A stretch of 64,000 nucleotides of DNA, from assembly GCF_001761485.1 (NCBI RefSeq), contig NC_090772.1, positions 3,098,501 to 3,162,500 on the forward strand. The letters are read 5' to 3'. Below, piece by piece: positions 10,878 through 23,124 of this stretch. Both the position numbers and the translations under genes were made by a program. The notes below the pieces were generated by a model. It made no database searches and was not told the origin of the DNA. It saw only the letters and a list, made by a program, of their open reading frames with translations. This stretch comes from Yarrowia lipolytica (lineage: Eukaryota > Ascomycota > Dipodascomycetes > Dipodascales). Position 1 is the first letter of the stretch. Each line of letters starts with the position of its first letter.

Positions 10878-12602
10878 ATTAGGCGGGGTAGACCGCGGGG
10901 AGACTCGTGTTGTTTTTTGCCTCCTGGCTTGATTTTTGCGTCGTGGATGACGCACCCCTCTCTGAGGGCAATGTGACCTCATGACATCATTAGACAGCAA
11001 CCGTATTTACCCCACAGTTGGTTAACTTTTTCACTGCTGTCTCGAGACGTGTTCCCGGTCAGAAGTAGAGATTAAACTGCGACTGATTTTCGGTCTTAGG
11101 GTTAAGCAGGTGTGTTGAGGTGAGAGGAGGTGGCCACTGTACTGGTACTATACGATTAAGTGTAGTTCCTGAACGGTACGGCGCAAAGTGCAGTGGAGAA
11201 GGTGATGTAGGACTGATTTGAACAAGTCCAAATGGTTTCTAGTACTGATGTTCGCCCACTGTATCATTTCAAATCATCATCAATTGCTCTCTCGGTCTCT
11301 CTGGAGACATTCTGTTGAGGGATTGTATGCAGTATAATGAAAGGTCAGGACACAAGTCACCAACTTTGCGCGACTAAGTTGAATACATGTTGTACATTTT
11401 ATACATTTCGCTTTTTCGATTGCGCCTTACGACTCAGGCTACTCTTCGGGACACTGTGGATATCTCGAGGGTAGGGTCATATGCTGTGCACCTGATCGTC
11501 AGAACAGATACTGGAGAAGTTGATTCTGATACTACCAAAACAACATATGGACTTGGATTCAATAACCCGACCACCGTGGTCTCATTACAGTACACCCCTC
11601 CCCAACGCCACTCCCCACACATCGTCAGTGAGTCGTGCATGAGGAGTCACAGTCTTAGTCGGTCTCGTCTCACCGTGTCTCAGGTTACAACACCCATTGA
11701 GTCTTCCGCGATTTGGAGAGATGATCATATGGTGGGACTAAGCCGACAGACTAGTCTATGACAAAGCTGATACCTGTATTTAGTCATCTCGATAAGCAGT
11801 CTTCTAACTGAAAGTGTTTGCAAGGCTGCTAGATCAATGATGTCTCACCACATTGTTGGACACTTAGTCAAGCAGATCGTGAGCCGCTCGGTCCTGTTAA
11901 TGTCTCAGCAGATCAGGTCCGGCTCAAGGATCGGAAAAACCCGCGACATGCGCGACGGACAGCGGAAGTTGAATGTTCCGAGTGAGACTGTCTCATGTAT
12001 AAAAAGGCGATTGGGGGGTTTTGAGACAGATATTGACACCTATTGTCTGTACCAAGGGTGATTGAGACCCATTGTTCACCTGACTGTTGAGATAATACCT
12101 GTTAGGGTGGAGTACATGTGGGTACGTACTTCTACTACAGTACACTACAGACGAGAACAACTTCAACAGTGTATATTGTGGGTGAATATCACGGCTGGGG
12201 ACCAAAAGAGTTGTCAGATGTATTTCTTTGGCGGATATCTTTCTAAAAATACTAGTATCACTTCTCACAGTCATGCTTACATGTACATCTATTCACTTGT
12301 ACTTGTAGCACATCTGTAACCCCAGTGTCTCAGCATGTCCAACCTATCGGGTTCATTGGCGTCTTCGGAGTCGTCCGGCTAGTTTATCAGATTCTGCTGA
12401 GCTTTGAAATCTGTTGAGATGATTATTCTTCTGGAAATTCAACTTGCGGGGTGAAAAACTTCACAAACTCCGCTGAAGTGCCTGGGCAGGGATGGATACC
12501 GTCTGACGATAAGCCTCCGACGAAGCTTCTGATGCTAAGCCTCTGACAATACAGCCTCCGAAGATACGGATTCAGACGATACAGCTTTTGATATTCTGAA
12601 TT

Positions 12603-12647
12603 CCTGACATTCTGAGTCCCTGACATTCTGAGTCCCTGACATTTGAG
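12603..12647. repeat. 16-bp tandem repeat, 2.8 copies
   Basis: Unit CCTGACATTCTGAGTC occurs twice exactly (12603-12618, 12619-12634) and a third time in shortened form. Looser repeats of GAAGC/CTCTGA/ATACAGC type precede it from about 12500. Confidence 0.85.
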
Positions 12648-13671
12648 CTCCTGGGACTGCTATACTGCAGCGTAAGTAAATCTAAGTAATCTGAACAGAT
12701 GGGATCTCAGAAAAACCCGGATATATGAATATTTTGTGAGAAGAGTGTCCATATTTTATTCTGGAATTTGATTAGGGTCCCTCTGGCAACATCTTGGTAT
12801 CGTCACAATCTCAGTAGCGCCTCTGGAACATTGATTTTGCACCCCCAGCTGATTTTTTTCTTTAAGTAATTGTCAAGTAATTGGCTACCCGTTCCAAAAT
12901 CAGAGAAAGAATGCCAACCGATGGGAGAGTGTCAAATTATATAAATAGACACGGTAGTAACATTGAAGATATACTCAGAACTCATCAGATGAGCTTTTTC
13001 CTTTTTTATTCATCACCCTCAGCCGTGAACCACCATTATCGACTACCCCGAGTAATTTAGTTGATGATAGTTATAAGTTCAAGTATGGCTTAATACACTC
13101 ACTATTGACTTTATATTCTGCCGAATTGTCAGCGTAAGCACATCAATTGACCACGTGACCTAACTCCCACGTGATCTAAAACCCCTTCCCCCACTTACCC
13201 GTGCGATATCTCCTCAATCCACCACCCCTCCACTCTCTTATCTAGGCTGTAAGACATTTTCCTTAGTTGAACCTTGTAGGCACTCCACCTGCCCACCAAG
13301 GGTTTGAGGATACTCTCCAAGTGTTGATAAAGAAGAGCAAATGGAAGGCAGAGACAAAGATACTATTCCTAGCTCCCTTCTATCTTTTCAGATACGACTT
13401 TTATCGCTCTTCCTCGCCCGCTGTCAACTTACCCTACCTACTGATAAGCGCATGGCCGTATGCACAAGTCTGCATGTTGCGAGATACGGCACGAGGACCT
13501 GTGCATTTTTCAGAGCTTCACCAAAACAATCAAACGGGATTGGAGCGGCGTAAATCGACACAAACAGGCCTTTTCTGTTGTTCTACAGTGATAAGGACGC
13601 GCCAGCGACTTGACCGGCGCCACAGAACACACAAAATACACAAGACAACTTATTTATTGCCCCCACCCTTT

Positions 13672-13698
13672 CATCATCATAATCATCATCATCATCAT
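13672..13698. repeat. (CAT)n microsatellite
   Basis: Eight CAT units with one interruption, 45-71 bp before the OPT start codon, so within the 5' leader or core promoter. Confidence 0.9.
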
Positions 13699-13742
13699 CC
13701 CCTTCTGACACCCTCAGTATATGATCAATCAACCACTACCAC

Positions 13743-16253
13743 ATGAGCCAATACAGTCGCCACGCGTTCGATACCGACTCCGACTCGGATACGGAGCTGA
13801 CTCCAATCTACATCGATGACCGTTACTCGTCAATGGTCAGTAACGACTCCAGAGCAGGCTTACTAAGACGAGGAGGTGATCTGGAAAGAGACGCCGAGAG
13901 CGAAAAGACCCGCGAAGAGAAAGAGGAGGAATTGAGAAACCACAGCTTCAGCAAGTCAAGGGATAAAACGAGGGAGACAGTCGCCGACGCCACTCTCGAA
14001 TCCAGCTCTTGTGTAGACTCACAATACGACACAGTGGAGACAACCTCTATTTTTTCTGTGGGGCGCAAAAAGGCCATCAATTCACCGTATCCAGAAGTAC
14101 GGGCTGCTGTACCTGCTACTGACGACCCTCTAATGCCGCAAAATACCCCCAGAATGTGGGTCATTGGCATCTTTCTGGTCACCATCTGTTCTGGACTCAA
14201 CATCCTCTTCACTCTGCATTGGCCAGCATTCGTCATATCGTCCTTTTTTGCAGCCATGGTGGCATGGCCTCTGGGACGAATATGGGACCAGTTTGTGCCG
14301 AATTGGAGAATCCCCCTGACTAACATCTACCTCAACAACTCCCCCTTCAACATCAAGGAGCATTGCCTGATTATCGTCATGGCCAACGTCTCCTATGGAA
14401 CGGGCGTCTCCTACGTCCCCGTCATTGTGCTGACGATGAAACACAGATACAACAACACATATTTCGGCTGGGGCTTCAGTATTGTCAGTTCCATTTGTGT
14501 GCAATGTCTTGGTTACGGCATGGCGGGCATCTGTAGACGTATCTTGGTCTATCCTGCCTCTCTCATCTGGCCCAGTAATTTGGTCACCACCACTTTTCTC
14601 ACTAACATTCACATGAATGTGAACCATACTGCCGACGGGTGGAAGATTTCTCGTCTGCGGTTTTTTCTCATTGTTTTTTCCGCCTACTTTGTCTGGAACT
14701 GGTTACCGGGCTATCTGGCGCCTTTTTTGTCCAATTTCGCCTTTGTGACGTACGCAGCTCCCGACAATGTCATTGTGAACCAGATTTTCGGGTCATCTTC
14801 CGGCCTGGGGCTCATCCCCATCAACTTCGACTGGAACGTCATTGCCGGTTACATTGGCAGTCCTCTGGTTCCGCCTTTCTTCTCTATCGGAAACGTGGCA
14901 GCAGGAGTGGTGGTCATTTTCTGGATCATCACCCCTATTTTGCACTACTCCAACGCCTGGTACGGGCGATACCTGCCCATGAGCGATTCCAACTCGTATG
15001 ACCGATTTCAAAGGACTTATGATGCTGAGAGAGTACTCAAACCGCTTGTCAAGGGCGGTAAAAAGAAGTTTGAATTGGATGTGGAAAAATACAAAGAGTA
15101 TTCGCCGTTGTATCTGTCCACGACATTTGCTCTTTCCTACGGCGTCTCCTTTGCCGCTATCACATCCACGGTTGTCCATACCATTCTTTTCCACGGCAAA
15201 GAAATCATGTACTACTGGAAACACAGCCGAAAGGAGCCAGAGGATGTGCATATGGAACTCATGAGAAAGTATCCCGAGGTGCCCGAATGGTGGTACGCAC
15301 TGGTTCTAGCCATCTGCTTTGCCCTGGCTTGTGTCACGGTCTCCGTGTGGGAAACAGACTTGCCCATTTGGGCTCTTATCATTGCCCTTCTCATCGCTGG
15401 AGGTCTGCTTATCCCGGCAGGTATGATTGCGGCACTGACCAACGTGACCATGGGTCTCAATGTGCTAACCGAGTTTGTCGTGGGCTACATTCTTCCCGGA
15501 CGACCGGTCGGCATGATGTTTTTCAAAACCTTTGGCTACATTTCAAACGCACAAGCGCTCAACTTTTTGGTCGATCTCAAACTCGGCCACTACCTGAAAC
15601 TGGCTCCTCGAGTCATGTTTTGTGCCCAGATACTGGCCACAACGTGGGGCAGCATTTGCCAGCTGGCTGTGGTGGAATGGGCACAGATGGCGATCCCAGA
15701 TCTGTGTGAAGAGTCGCAAAAGACAAACTTCTCCTGTCCCCAGGTCCAGGTCTTTTACTCCGCGTCCGTCATCTGGGGCCTGGTGGGACCTGGCCGTATT
15801 TTCGGCGAAGGGCAGCTGTACCATGGGCTCTTGTGGATGTTTCTGGTGGGTGCAGCCTTGCCTTTTTTTTCGTGGCTGTGGCTGAAACGGCACCCCAACT
15901 CTCGGCTCAAGTTCATCCACTGGCCTGTGTTCTTCAACGGGCCTTCTCAAATTCCGCCCGCCACCCCCTACAACTACGCATCGTGGTGTGTGGTAGGGTA
16001 CATTTTCAACTGGCTGATTAAACGGCGGTGGTTCAACTGGTGGGCCAAGTACAACTACACACTGAGTGCAGGGCTGGATGTGGGGATGGCTGTCAGTGCA
16101 GCGGTCATTTTTGTGTCGTTGCAGCTGCCCAATATCAATCCTCCGTCGTGGTGGGGAACCAACATCTTTACGCCGACGATGGATATTCAGGGCAATGCTT
16201 TTCAGGAGGTGTTGAAGGAGGGCGAGAGTTTTGGTATGAAGACGTGGAAGTGA
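13743..16253 (+). CDS. OPT family oligopeptide transporter
   Basis: An 836-residue proton-coupled oligopeptide (or glutathione/metal-chelate) transporter of the OPT family, expected in the plasma membrane or an endomembrane. Residues 1-137 are hydrophilic, Ser/Asp/Glu-rich and probably cytosolic. The membrane core follows, with the OPT signature SPFNIKEH at 200-207 and the second signature in the variant form KLAPR near residue 620 (family consensus KIPPR). About 14-16 hydrophobic segments and the total length fit the family. Start is the first ATG in frame, closely preceded by a (CAT)n run. Peptide length preference cannot be deduced. Yarrowia is known to have an expanded OPT set, consistent with this being one paralogue. 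Confidence 0.93.
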   Translation: MSQYSRHAFDTDSDSDTELTPIYIDDRYSSMVSNDSRAGLLRRGGDLERDAESEKTREEKEEELRNHSFSKSRDKTRETVADATLESSSCVDSQYDTVETTSIFSVGRKKAINSPYPEVRAAVPATDDPLMPQNTPRMWVIGIFLVTICSGLNILFTLHWPAFVISSFFAAMVAWPLGRIWDQFVPNWRIPLTNIYLNNSPFNIKEHCLIIVMANVSYGTGVSYVPVIVLTMKHRYNNTYFGWGFSIVSSICVQCLGYGMAGICRRILVYPASLIWPSNLVTTTFLTNIHMNVNHTADGWKISRLRFFLIVFSAYFVWNWLPGYLAPFLSNFAFVTYAAPDNVIVNQIFGSSSGLGLIPINFDWNVIAGYIGSPLVPPFFSIGNVAAGVVVIFWIITPILHYSNAWYGRYLPMSDSNSYDRFQRTYDAERVLKPLVKGGKKKFELDVEKYKEYSPLYLSTTFALSYGVSFAAITSTVVHTILFHGKEIMYYWKHSRKEPEDVHMELMRKYPEVPEWWYALVLAICFALACVTVSVWETDLPIWALIIALLIAGGLLIPAGMIAALTNVTMGLNVLTEFVVGYILPGRPVGMMFFKTFGYISNAQALNFLVDLKLGHYLKLAPRVMFCAQILATTWGSICQLAVVEWAQMAIPDLCEESQKTNFSCPQVQVFYSASVIWGLVGPGRIFGEGQLYHGLLWMFLVGAALPFFSWLWLKRHPNSRLKFIHWPVFFNGPSQIPPATPYNYASWCVVGYIFNWLIKRRWFNWWAKYNYTLSAGLDVGMAVSAAVIFVSLQLPNINPPSWWGTNIFTPTMDIQGNAFQEVLKEGESFGMKTWK

Positions 16254-18088
16254 ACGGTGAGTGCGAGACACCAGTACAGGGACTATTCTGGGTTCAGGCC
16301 TCGAGGCGTATGTCTACATACAAGTGCTGTACGACAAGTCTCTACCGTTCTCGTCAATGGATCACTATAGAATGCCGTTCATGACGGTTCTAAAAACTGC
16401 ATCTCGAAAAAGATATGAGTCGATGTTTGCATAATAGAGTATTAGCATGTGATTGAGAGAGATGTGAGTAACTATGCATACAAGTTCTGAACTTGTAATG
16501 TACAGTAGAGCTGAGTTGTTGGCAGGAGGATGATAGGTTGGCGATGCTTGGCTGTTCTATGGCTATTCTACAGTACATCGGTTTATTGCACTTCACAACA
16601 TCTTGCCAATAGTGGATAAACAGTTGATTCTAACTTGTTGCTCAAATCAAAACTCATCTCTTCATACTGAGTGGAATCATCACTACTTCTAAACGCCTTG
16701 AAGTGGCAGAGTTCACGCCGCCCGTGACGTGAGTAGCACACATGTCACCTCTCAGATGGTATTATCGCATTTGTTAGTTTGCTATCCCTGTCTTTGGTTC
16801 TCCCTGTTCGTTCGTGAAGTCAGGGCTAAACGGCTTTGTCATCTCTCCCGACTGAAAGTCGAAGGAACACTTTGAGCACACTTCTAGTGGTACCAAGTCG
16901 AATCTGGCCGTGTCATGATCGCTTTCATCTAATTATTACTTCCATAGCGTCTCTAGATGGAAACTTATCTGACTTCGTATGTGGACTTGAGTAAATCAGT
17001 ACGGGCTATGGATAATGTCCTAGAGATATAATGTGGTGCCATATGGGAGCTGGCATGATTCTCAATGCGAAAAGTTGTATTCCCGTCCATCATATCTCTT
17101 CTCTTGTTCTCCAAAAAGGGCGTTTTCTTTCGTATCTTGTGGCACTCACTTTTGTCACTGACCTCCATAATTAACCAACTAAATTAACAAAAATACTTAC
17201 ATATATAGTTGATAACAAAAGTCGACTTTGAGTTTGCTCAGGCACGGCACTCGAGTCACGCGGAATTAATTGTGGATTTTCGCGGCTCTAAATTGGTTTG
17301 AGTTTTGGATTGAAAACTCGGAACAATTGAGTCGCAAAAACTCCCTCTTGGAGGCATATTTCTGTGATTAAAAGTGCACAATGTGAATTTACGTGACTTT
17401 AGGTACAAAATGATACCACTCTTGTCTCCGAGGGATAACTTTGGCGTGTTCTGTGAGTTCAGACGAGCAATATATTGGACTATTGCCTATCTAGCTCTTG
17501 CTTAGATGGATTCACGTTTCGAGCCCCTAATTTTCAACTTATGACAAAAATAACGACATTTTAGTAGTGTAAAGTGAACGCGACGAATACGCTAGTATGT
17601 TTCTACTTTCGCCATCTCTCCTGGAAGACTTGTTGGACAGGATGAGGTATATCACTCTACAAACGGCTTTAACATATTATATGACGGATTGAAAAGCTAA
17701 AGGTGAGGAGTGAGATTCGAGGAGATGTTACCCAAATAATCGTTTTTCGTGACTTTTTCTTCCATCATATCAATCCCTCTGTTGACATCGTAACAATGAT
17801 GTGATTTTAATTGCTCTATGGTCTTTGTGTCGTCAGCTAGAGCGGTTCAAACCCACTGAATGGCCATGTATGGCTGAGTTCACCAGTGTTGGAGAAAATA
17901 CAGTATCGATGGTGTTTGAAAACCGATGCCAGTGCTGTTATTATACTGCATCTGCTTTATTTGCACTTGACTGTCTGTTTTGCCGTGTTTCTCCTCTCCT
18001 TCTTTCAATCGAATTTCTCACCATCACGGAATGCCCACTGTTTGGAGTGGGAATTGCAGAAAATCTCGATACTTCGACAACCAAATAG

Positions 18089-18240
18089 GTCTCCGGAGTG
18101 CTCATTTACGTCTGGGTGGGCATGTACGGCGCCACTGTCGGCCCGCTGACCTACTTCATAGTGTCTGAAACCTCGTCGGTCTACCAGCGTTCCGTTAATC
18201 ATAGCTCTGGCTTCCATCGCAACTACTTCAAGACTCATGC
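18089..18240 (+). pseudogene. Relic of an MFS sugar transporter
   Basis: Translation from 18089 gives VSGVLIYVWVGMYGATVGPL and then TYFIVSETSSVYQRS, matching the conserved late-core segment of fungal maltose/hexose-type transporters (GP-x-TY-x-IVSE). The match then continues in the next frame from 18201 as IALASIATTSRLM, the family's next conserved block, so there is one frame break. A stop codon lies immediately upstream in the first frame and nothing recognisable flanks it. This is about 50 codons out of a usual 500-550, so it is a dead fragment of a host gene. Confidence 0.65.
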
Positions 18241-20595
18241 AAAGAAGCGGAGCTAACGGCTCTAGAAGCCTCCCGCAAAAATATCTGTCGAGTCAGTGTA
18301 AGCACTCACAACTACTTGTAGTAGCTCCATCTCTTCTTCCATCATCTCTAGACAGAGGGGTATTGGTTGGTCACAGGTGAGTGGCGAAATGATTGCTCTC
18401 TTCAGCCGAGGCGTTCATAGTGAACTTCATCAACGCCTGCTGGTCTGTACACTGTACTGTTTTATAAACCGTGCTCCTAGTTGGAAAGCGACCTGGGATT
18501 CTGTTGATAACATGTCTCGTGGATAAAACAAGGGCATCCAGACTGCAGTCTTGGAGTCTTGGGCGATATCACACATGATCCGGGTAGTACCAAGGCAACT
18601 TCAAAGACAGCAATAGGAACAGAACTAGTAGATAAACTACCCTTGTCAGACGTTGCCACTTGATCTGATAGAGGTACCAACGACTCCCTGGATCCATGGA
18701 CTGTCGTGTTTACAAAAAAGCATCTGCCTCTCGAAACTTCCAGGTCATCATCTATAGTCACTGATCTTCTTTAAACACTCTTTCTGACCCGTGAGTAGAC
18801 ATTGTGTCGAAAGATTATTATCCAACAGTAAATACTTGATCTTTCCGGTGATTATATAATACTTTTGAACTTCACTTGCGGTCACAGCAGATAAGTCGCT
18901 TTTAATTTAAACTTAACAAATTTCAACAAATGTCTTAACTGGAGCGGTTGACTATTCCAACGAATATGCTGATTATCCACTTATTTAATTACTACAAGGG
19001 TGTACTTTCTTCAATTATTAGATAGCATTTCCCACCTTAACTACCTTCTGGTCCACTTTTCTTCCCCCTACGACTTTGGTAGCCTGAGATAGCCACCCCC
19101 AGCCCACCCTTTCTTCAACTAATTCCAACTAAATGCAGATGTGTTCAGCCTAAATGAAATGATTTTCTGAGCTGCGTGGTACCACGTGATACTGAGGTAT
19201 CTACTTGTGGCGTTGTGAGGCAAGTGGGAGATTTGCGCCAATCGATTCATTGCCACCAATTAATTCACCAATGTCACAAAAAATGACTGCGGCTTGGTGC
19301 TCTCTACACCTCCATTGCGCTGTGCTTTGGTAAGACACTCTCCCCACGAGAGAGAGAACGAGCTGTGGTGTTGGTGATATTGGTAAGTGTGGACTCTTAC
19401 AGCTCAAAGGAACACTCTCTTAGATTCGCCCGTCAACCTCCTTGGACTCACCAGCTAGCGGTCTGTTTCCCCCCCAGCATTCTAAAGAGCATCAACGAGT
19501 TCTGGTTGGTGTGATTGTCGGTAAGCGTCGACAACACTTGATGATAAGCCCCCTCGGATAAAACCCGTCCACAAAGGTCTCGTTTTCGTCGCAGATTCAC
19601 ACTCACGACCCTATACCACAGCGTACCTTCCACAGCTTCCACCCTGCTCCATACGGCAAACAACACTGACGGTTTTGGAGTTTCAGGCTTTCGGCCGACA
19701 TCAGGAGCTATCATGGGTGTTTACTGTACTCAAAAGAACAGAAGCGGTCCGCACAAGAATTGTTCCCTGGACCCCTTTCCGACGTACCAGCGATTGAAAT
19801 AATGTGACAAATGTCGAGAACAGTGGTGACACCTCGTCGTAGTCCCATCACCTAACAAGACTCTGAGTGGGGTTGCTATAGAGCAATGGGGTCATTTTAC
19901 TGTATTGTAATCTCCTACTAGTTCATATTGGATGGTAATTGGAGAGTCATAGATGTCCACCTGCCCCCTTGGATGAGCTCGCGCGTTGAACTGGTGAACT
20001 GACTCGTTTTTTTTTTGTTCCACGTACTGTACCCGAGTGACTTGGCAATCTACAAGTACAGTATGTACTCCTTGGAAGATCCTAGTGACATAATCATCCA
20101 GAGTACAGTATTGTACAGTACATGTATTGCATCGAATACCACCGTTCTCTCTCTTGTGCCGGATAGCACAGTCTAAGGAACTGAAGGACACCTCGAGAGT
20201 ATCCGAGTTCCCCTTCAGCCACACTGAGAAGGATGTCCACCATGGGTGTTACCACTCACAGTACAGCTACACCAACAATATCACGCAAATCGCTAATGTT
20301 GCACTTTAGAGAACTCCAGATCTACAAGTAGCTCTTCATGGCCTTGTTTCCTAGAGTCATGTCAGATCTCTCAGGTTGAACCCGAACCACATTGAGGTAT
20401 AATGAAGGTACATCCGCCATCAAGAATATAATTAACGACCTTTCGCTTTCCACCTTTCTCTCCTGAAGCCACTCCTGTCCCTGTATACTCATTCTACAAT
20501 GACACTTACGATCATGCTAGAAAAAGCAATCCCAGACCTCTCATGCACGGTTGTTTCAACATGAAACGAAGGAAAAACGAACCTGCAACTTCTCA

Positions 20596-20710
20596 GACGC
20601 TCAGTGCCGAAGACAACTCTCAAACTGTCCAAAAGAGCCGAAATCAACTCTCTGATCGACGCTCAGTACCGAAACCAACCCTCAGACCGTCCAAAGTGTC
20701 TCAATACAGC
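20596..20710. repeat. Imperfect tandem duplication, 62-bp period
   Basis: The segment beginning GACGCTCAGTGCCGAA at 20596 recurs as GACGCTCAGTACCGAA at 20658, with similarity continuing for about 45 bases. Confidence 0.8.
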
Positions 20711-21414
20711 AATCGCAGAAGTTCACGATTTTAGATGCCCTGTGCGGCTTCCAACGTTAAACTTTCAACATTGAGTCATTATGACTCAACTGCTGAATGT
20801 CGTATACCAGAGTCCCCAGATCATTGCGGTGGAAAACGGCCGGTTCCACATCCAAAAGCGAATAATTCAGCCTCACGGACGCTGGAGATCTGGAGATCAC
20901 GTGATCACACACTCCGTCTCCGGCAGTTACCCTGACTACACCATTTTTTCGCACTAAACAGCGGCGCCGTCCCATTCACATTAGACAAAGGCATAAACTC
21001 GGCTAAAAAAAAAAACTATTTTTGCAGAGTGGTTATTTTCTTTTTGCTGGATTTTGTTGGAATCAAAGAAGAAACTGAGTAGACTCTAAGTAAAACGAAC
21101 TGTGAGTGAACAGTTGACGGGGTCTTCAGAATAGTATTTGACAAGGATGTAGGGGTTTAAAAGCGTATCGTTGAGTATTTTTATTGGTGGGATATTCATA
21201 TTTTAGTCGCTCGTCACGTTTTTTACCCCAATTAGCACTCTATGACCACCCATCCCGTACCTCGTACCAGCCTTCAACTAACATGTCCAATAGCTCGGGC
21301 TCAACAAAATTAGCGTCGATCTGCACCTCTTGCTGGAGTCTAAAACATGTCTAAAATAAGCGAGTTGAAAAACCTCCATTGCGACCAGACCCCTTCACTG
21401 CCTCGTTTAACGCC

Positions 21415-23124
21415 ATGGTGATGTTCAAAAGGTCAAAGAAGACCGTGGAGACCGTGGAAACGCTGCCGACGGGTGCGGACACTGACAATGCCCGGTTACC
21501 GGACAAAAACGGACTCGAAACACACAACGAAAAGTGTAGGCCAGAAGGAACGACAAACGATACAAACGACACTAACGAAATGATGCCCGACCGCGAAAAG
21601 AACGGAGCACGACCACCAATCTTCAGTTCCACGTGGAAAGAAATTATCTGCATTTTCCTGCTTGCTCTCAGTCCCGTTCTGGAAGCCCTCACAACTGGAG
21701 CTCTTCTGGTGGCCCTGGATAAAATCGGCCAGAGCTACAAGATTGAGGGAGGACAGCTGTCATGGACTCTGTCGGCCTTTTCCCTCGGCACTGGATCGTC
21801 TCTTCTGATCATGGCAGGTCTGGCGGACTCGTTTGGGCGCAAAAAAACCCTGATTGCAGGATACACAGTGTTTGCCGCCACCTCTCTCATTTCCGGGTTC
21901 ATGAAGAACGATGTGGCCTTTGACGTGCTGCGAGCCATCCAAGGCGTTGCCACCGGAGCCGCGATTCCTGCCTCGGTCGGAATTCTCGGCTCAATCTACA
22001 GAAAGCCCAGCAAACGAAAAAATCGAGCCATGGCTGGTTTTGCGGCTGGAGCACCGCTGGGGTTTGTGGTGGGCCTGGTAGTGGGCGGCATTTGCGGCGA
22101 GTTCATTGGCTGGCAGGGAATTCTCTTCTTCTTTGCCATCATGTACTTTCTGGCTGCACTGGCCTGTGTCTGGTACGTTCCACCAGACCCTCCCATGAGC
22201 AAACCAGAAGTGATTGAGAAGCTCAAAAATCTCGACTACGGAGGAGCAGCCCTGTGTCTGGCGGGATTCACGCTCTTTGTGTTCGCCATGACCCACGCAG
22301 ACAGCACAGAGAAGGGCTGGAAGACTCCCTACATCATTGGTCTGTTTGTGACCGGATTCGTGCTCATTGTGCTGTTTGTTCTCTACGAATGCTACATTGC
22401 CAGCAACCCAATCATGCCGCCTCACATCTGGAAATGCAAGGGCTTCGCTGTCTGTATGGCCTGTGTGGCTTTGGGTATGTCCACCTTTCTGGGGACCACT
22501 CAATTCTACATTACTATGTATTTCCAGAATATCAAGGGCACCAATCCGATTCTTACCACCGCTTACTTTGTTCCCATGGTGGTGGCCGGTATCTGTGTCA
22601 ATGTCTTTGCTGCCATGACTCTACATCTCATCCCTGGCCGGTTTCTCATGATGCTGGCCCAGGCCGGCTTCTTTGGAGCAGCTCTGCTCATGGCTCTGGT
22701 TGGAGTACACACTTCCTACTGGGCCATCCCCTTCCCCGCAGAAATCCTCTCAGTTATCGGAGCAGACTTGCTCTACAACGTGTCTACTCTGCTCACCATT
22801 AACTCGGTCAGTGAGGATCTGCAAAGTCGAGCAGCAGGTATCTTCAACACCATTGCCATGCTGTCTGCAGCTGTCGCTCTTGCTGCTGCCTCTTCCATTG
22901 CCTCGGCCAAGGTCAGTGCCGACGAGACCCACAAGGTGTCCAAGGAGACACTGCTCGACTCTTATCATGCTGCCTTTTGGTTCTCGGTCGGTACATCAGC
23001 GGCGGGCTTGGTACTGTCCTTCTTCCTGGATCTGGGTACATCCGGCGGAGATGAGGGGAAGGACGTGGATCAGGATACGGAGGAGGTGGAGACGGATTCC
23101 ATCACCGGCGTCAATAACAACTAG
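21415..23124 (+). CDS. MFS drug/solute exporter, DHA2 (Atr1-like) type
   Basis: A 569-residue 14-span major facilitator of the DHA2 group, proton antiporters that export drugs, boron or toxic metabolites; closest in feel to yeast Atr1/YMR279C. A hydrophilic N-terminus (about 80 residues) precedes the core. Motif A appears as GLADSFGRKKTL after span 2, and the exporter motif C as GAPLGFVVGLVVGG in span 5. The C-terminal tail is acidic. The frame is open further upstream, but the first ATG is at 21415 in a good context (GCCATGG); a second ATG two codons later is also possible. Substrate cannot be determined. Confidence 0.9.
   Translation: MVMFKRSKKTVETVETLPTGADTDNARLPDKNGLETHNEKCRPEGTTNDTNDTNEMMPDREKNGARPPIFSSTWKEIICIFLLALSPVLEALTTGALLVALDKIGQSYKIEGGQLSWTLSAFSLGTGSSLLIMAGLADSFGRKKTLIAGYTVFAATSLISGFMKNDVAFDVLRAIQGVATGAAIPASVGILGSIYRKPSKRKNRAMAGFAAGAPLGFVVGLVVGGICGEFIGWQGILFFFAIMYFLAALACVWYVPPDPPMSKPEVIEKLKNLDYGGAALCLAGFTLFVFAMTHADSTEKGWKTPYIIGLFVTGFVLIVLFVLYECYIASNPIMPPHIWKCKGFAVCMACVALGMSTFLGTTQFYITMYFQNIKGTNPILTTAYFVPMVVAGICVNVFAAMTLHLIPGRFLMMLAQAGFFGAALLMALVGVHTSYWAIPFPAEILSVIGADLLYNVSTLLTINSVSEDLQSRAAGIFNTIAMLSAAVALAAASSIASAKVSADETHKVSKETLLDSYHAAFWFSVGTSAAGLVLSFFLDLGTSGGDEGKDVDQDTEEVETDSITGVNNN

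Larger units (their letters stand above)
10082..13742. other. Intergenic region between divergent MFS and OPT genes
   Basis: About 3.7 kb shared by two divergently transcribed transporter genes. It holds a (TG)13 run, an imperfect 16-bp repeat at 12603-12647, a (CAT)n run near the OPT start, CACGTG sites at 10817, 13152 and 13168, and an A run near 10780. Open frames such as 11387-11761 show no known domain and no codon-level reason to call them genes. Confidence 0.55.
16254..21414. other. Long intergenic region with a sugar-transporter relic
   Basis: About 5.2 kb between two genes in the same orientation. It holds a decayed transporter fragment at 18089-18240, a duplicated 62-bp segment at 20596-20710, several GTACAGTA-type palindromes at 19720-20120 and a GATCACGTGATC palindrome near 20896. 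Other open frames (for example 18477-18761 and 19448-19714 on the minus strand) match nothing I know. Confidence 0.55.
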
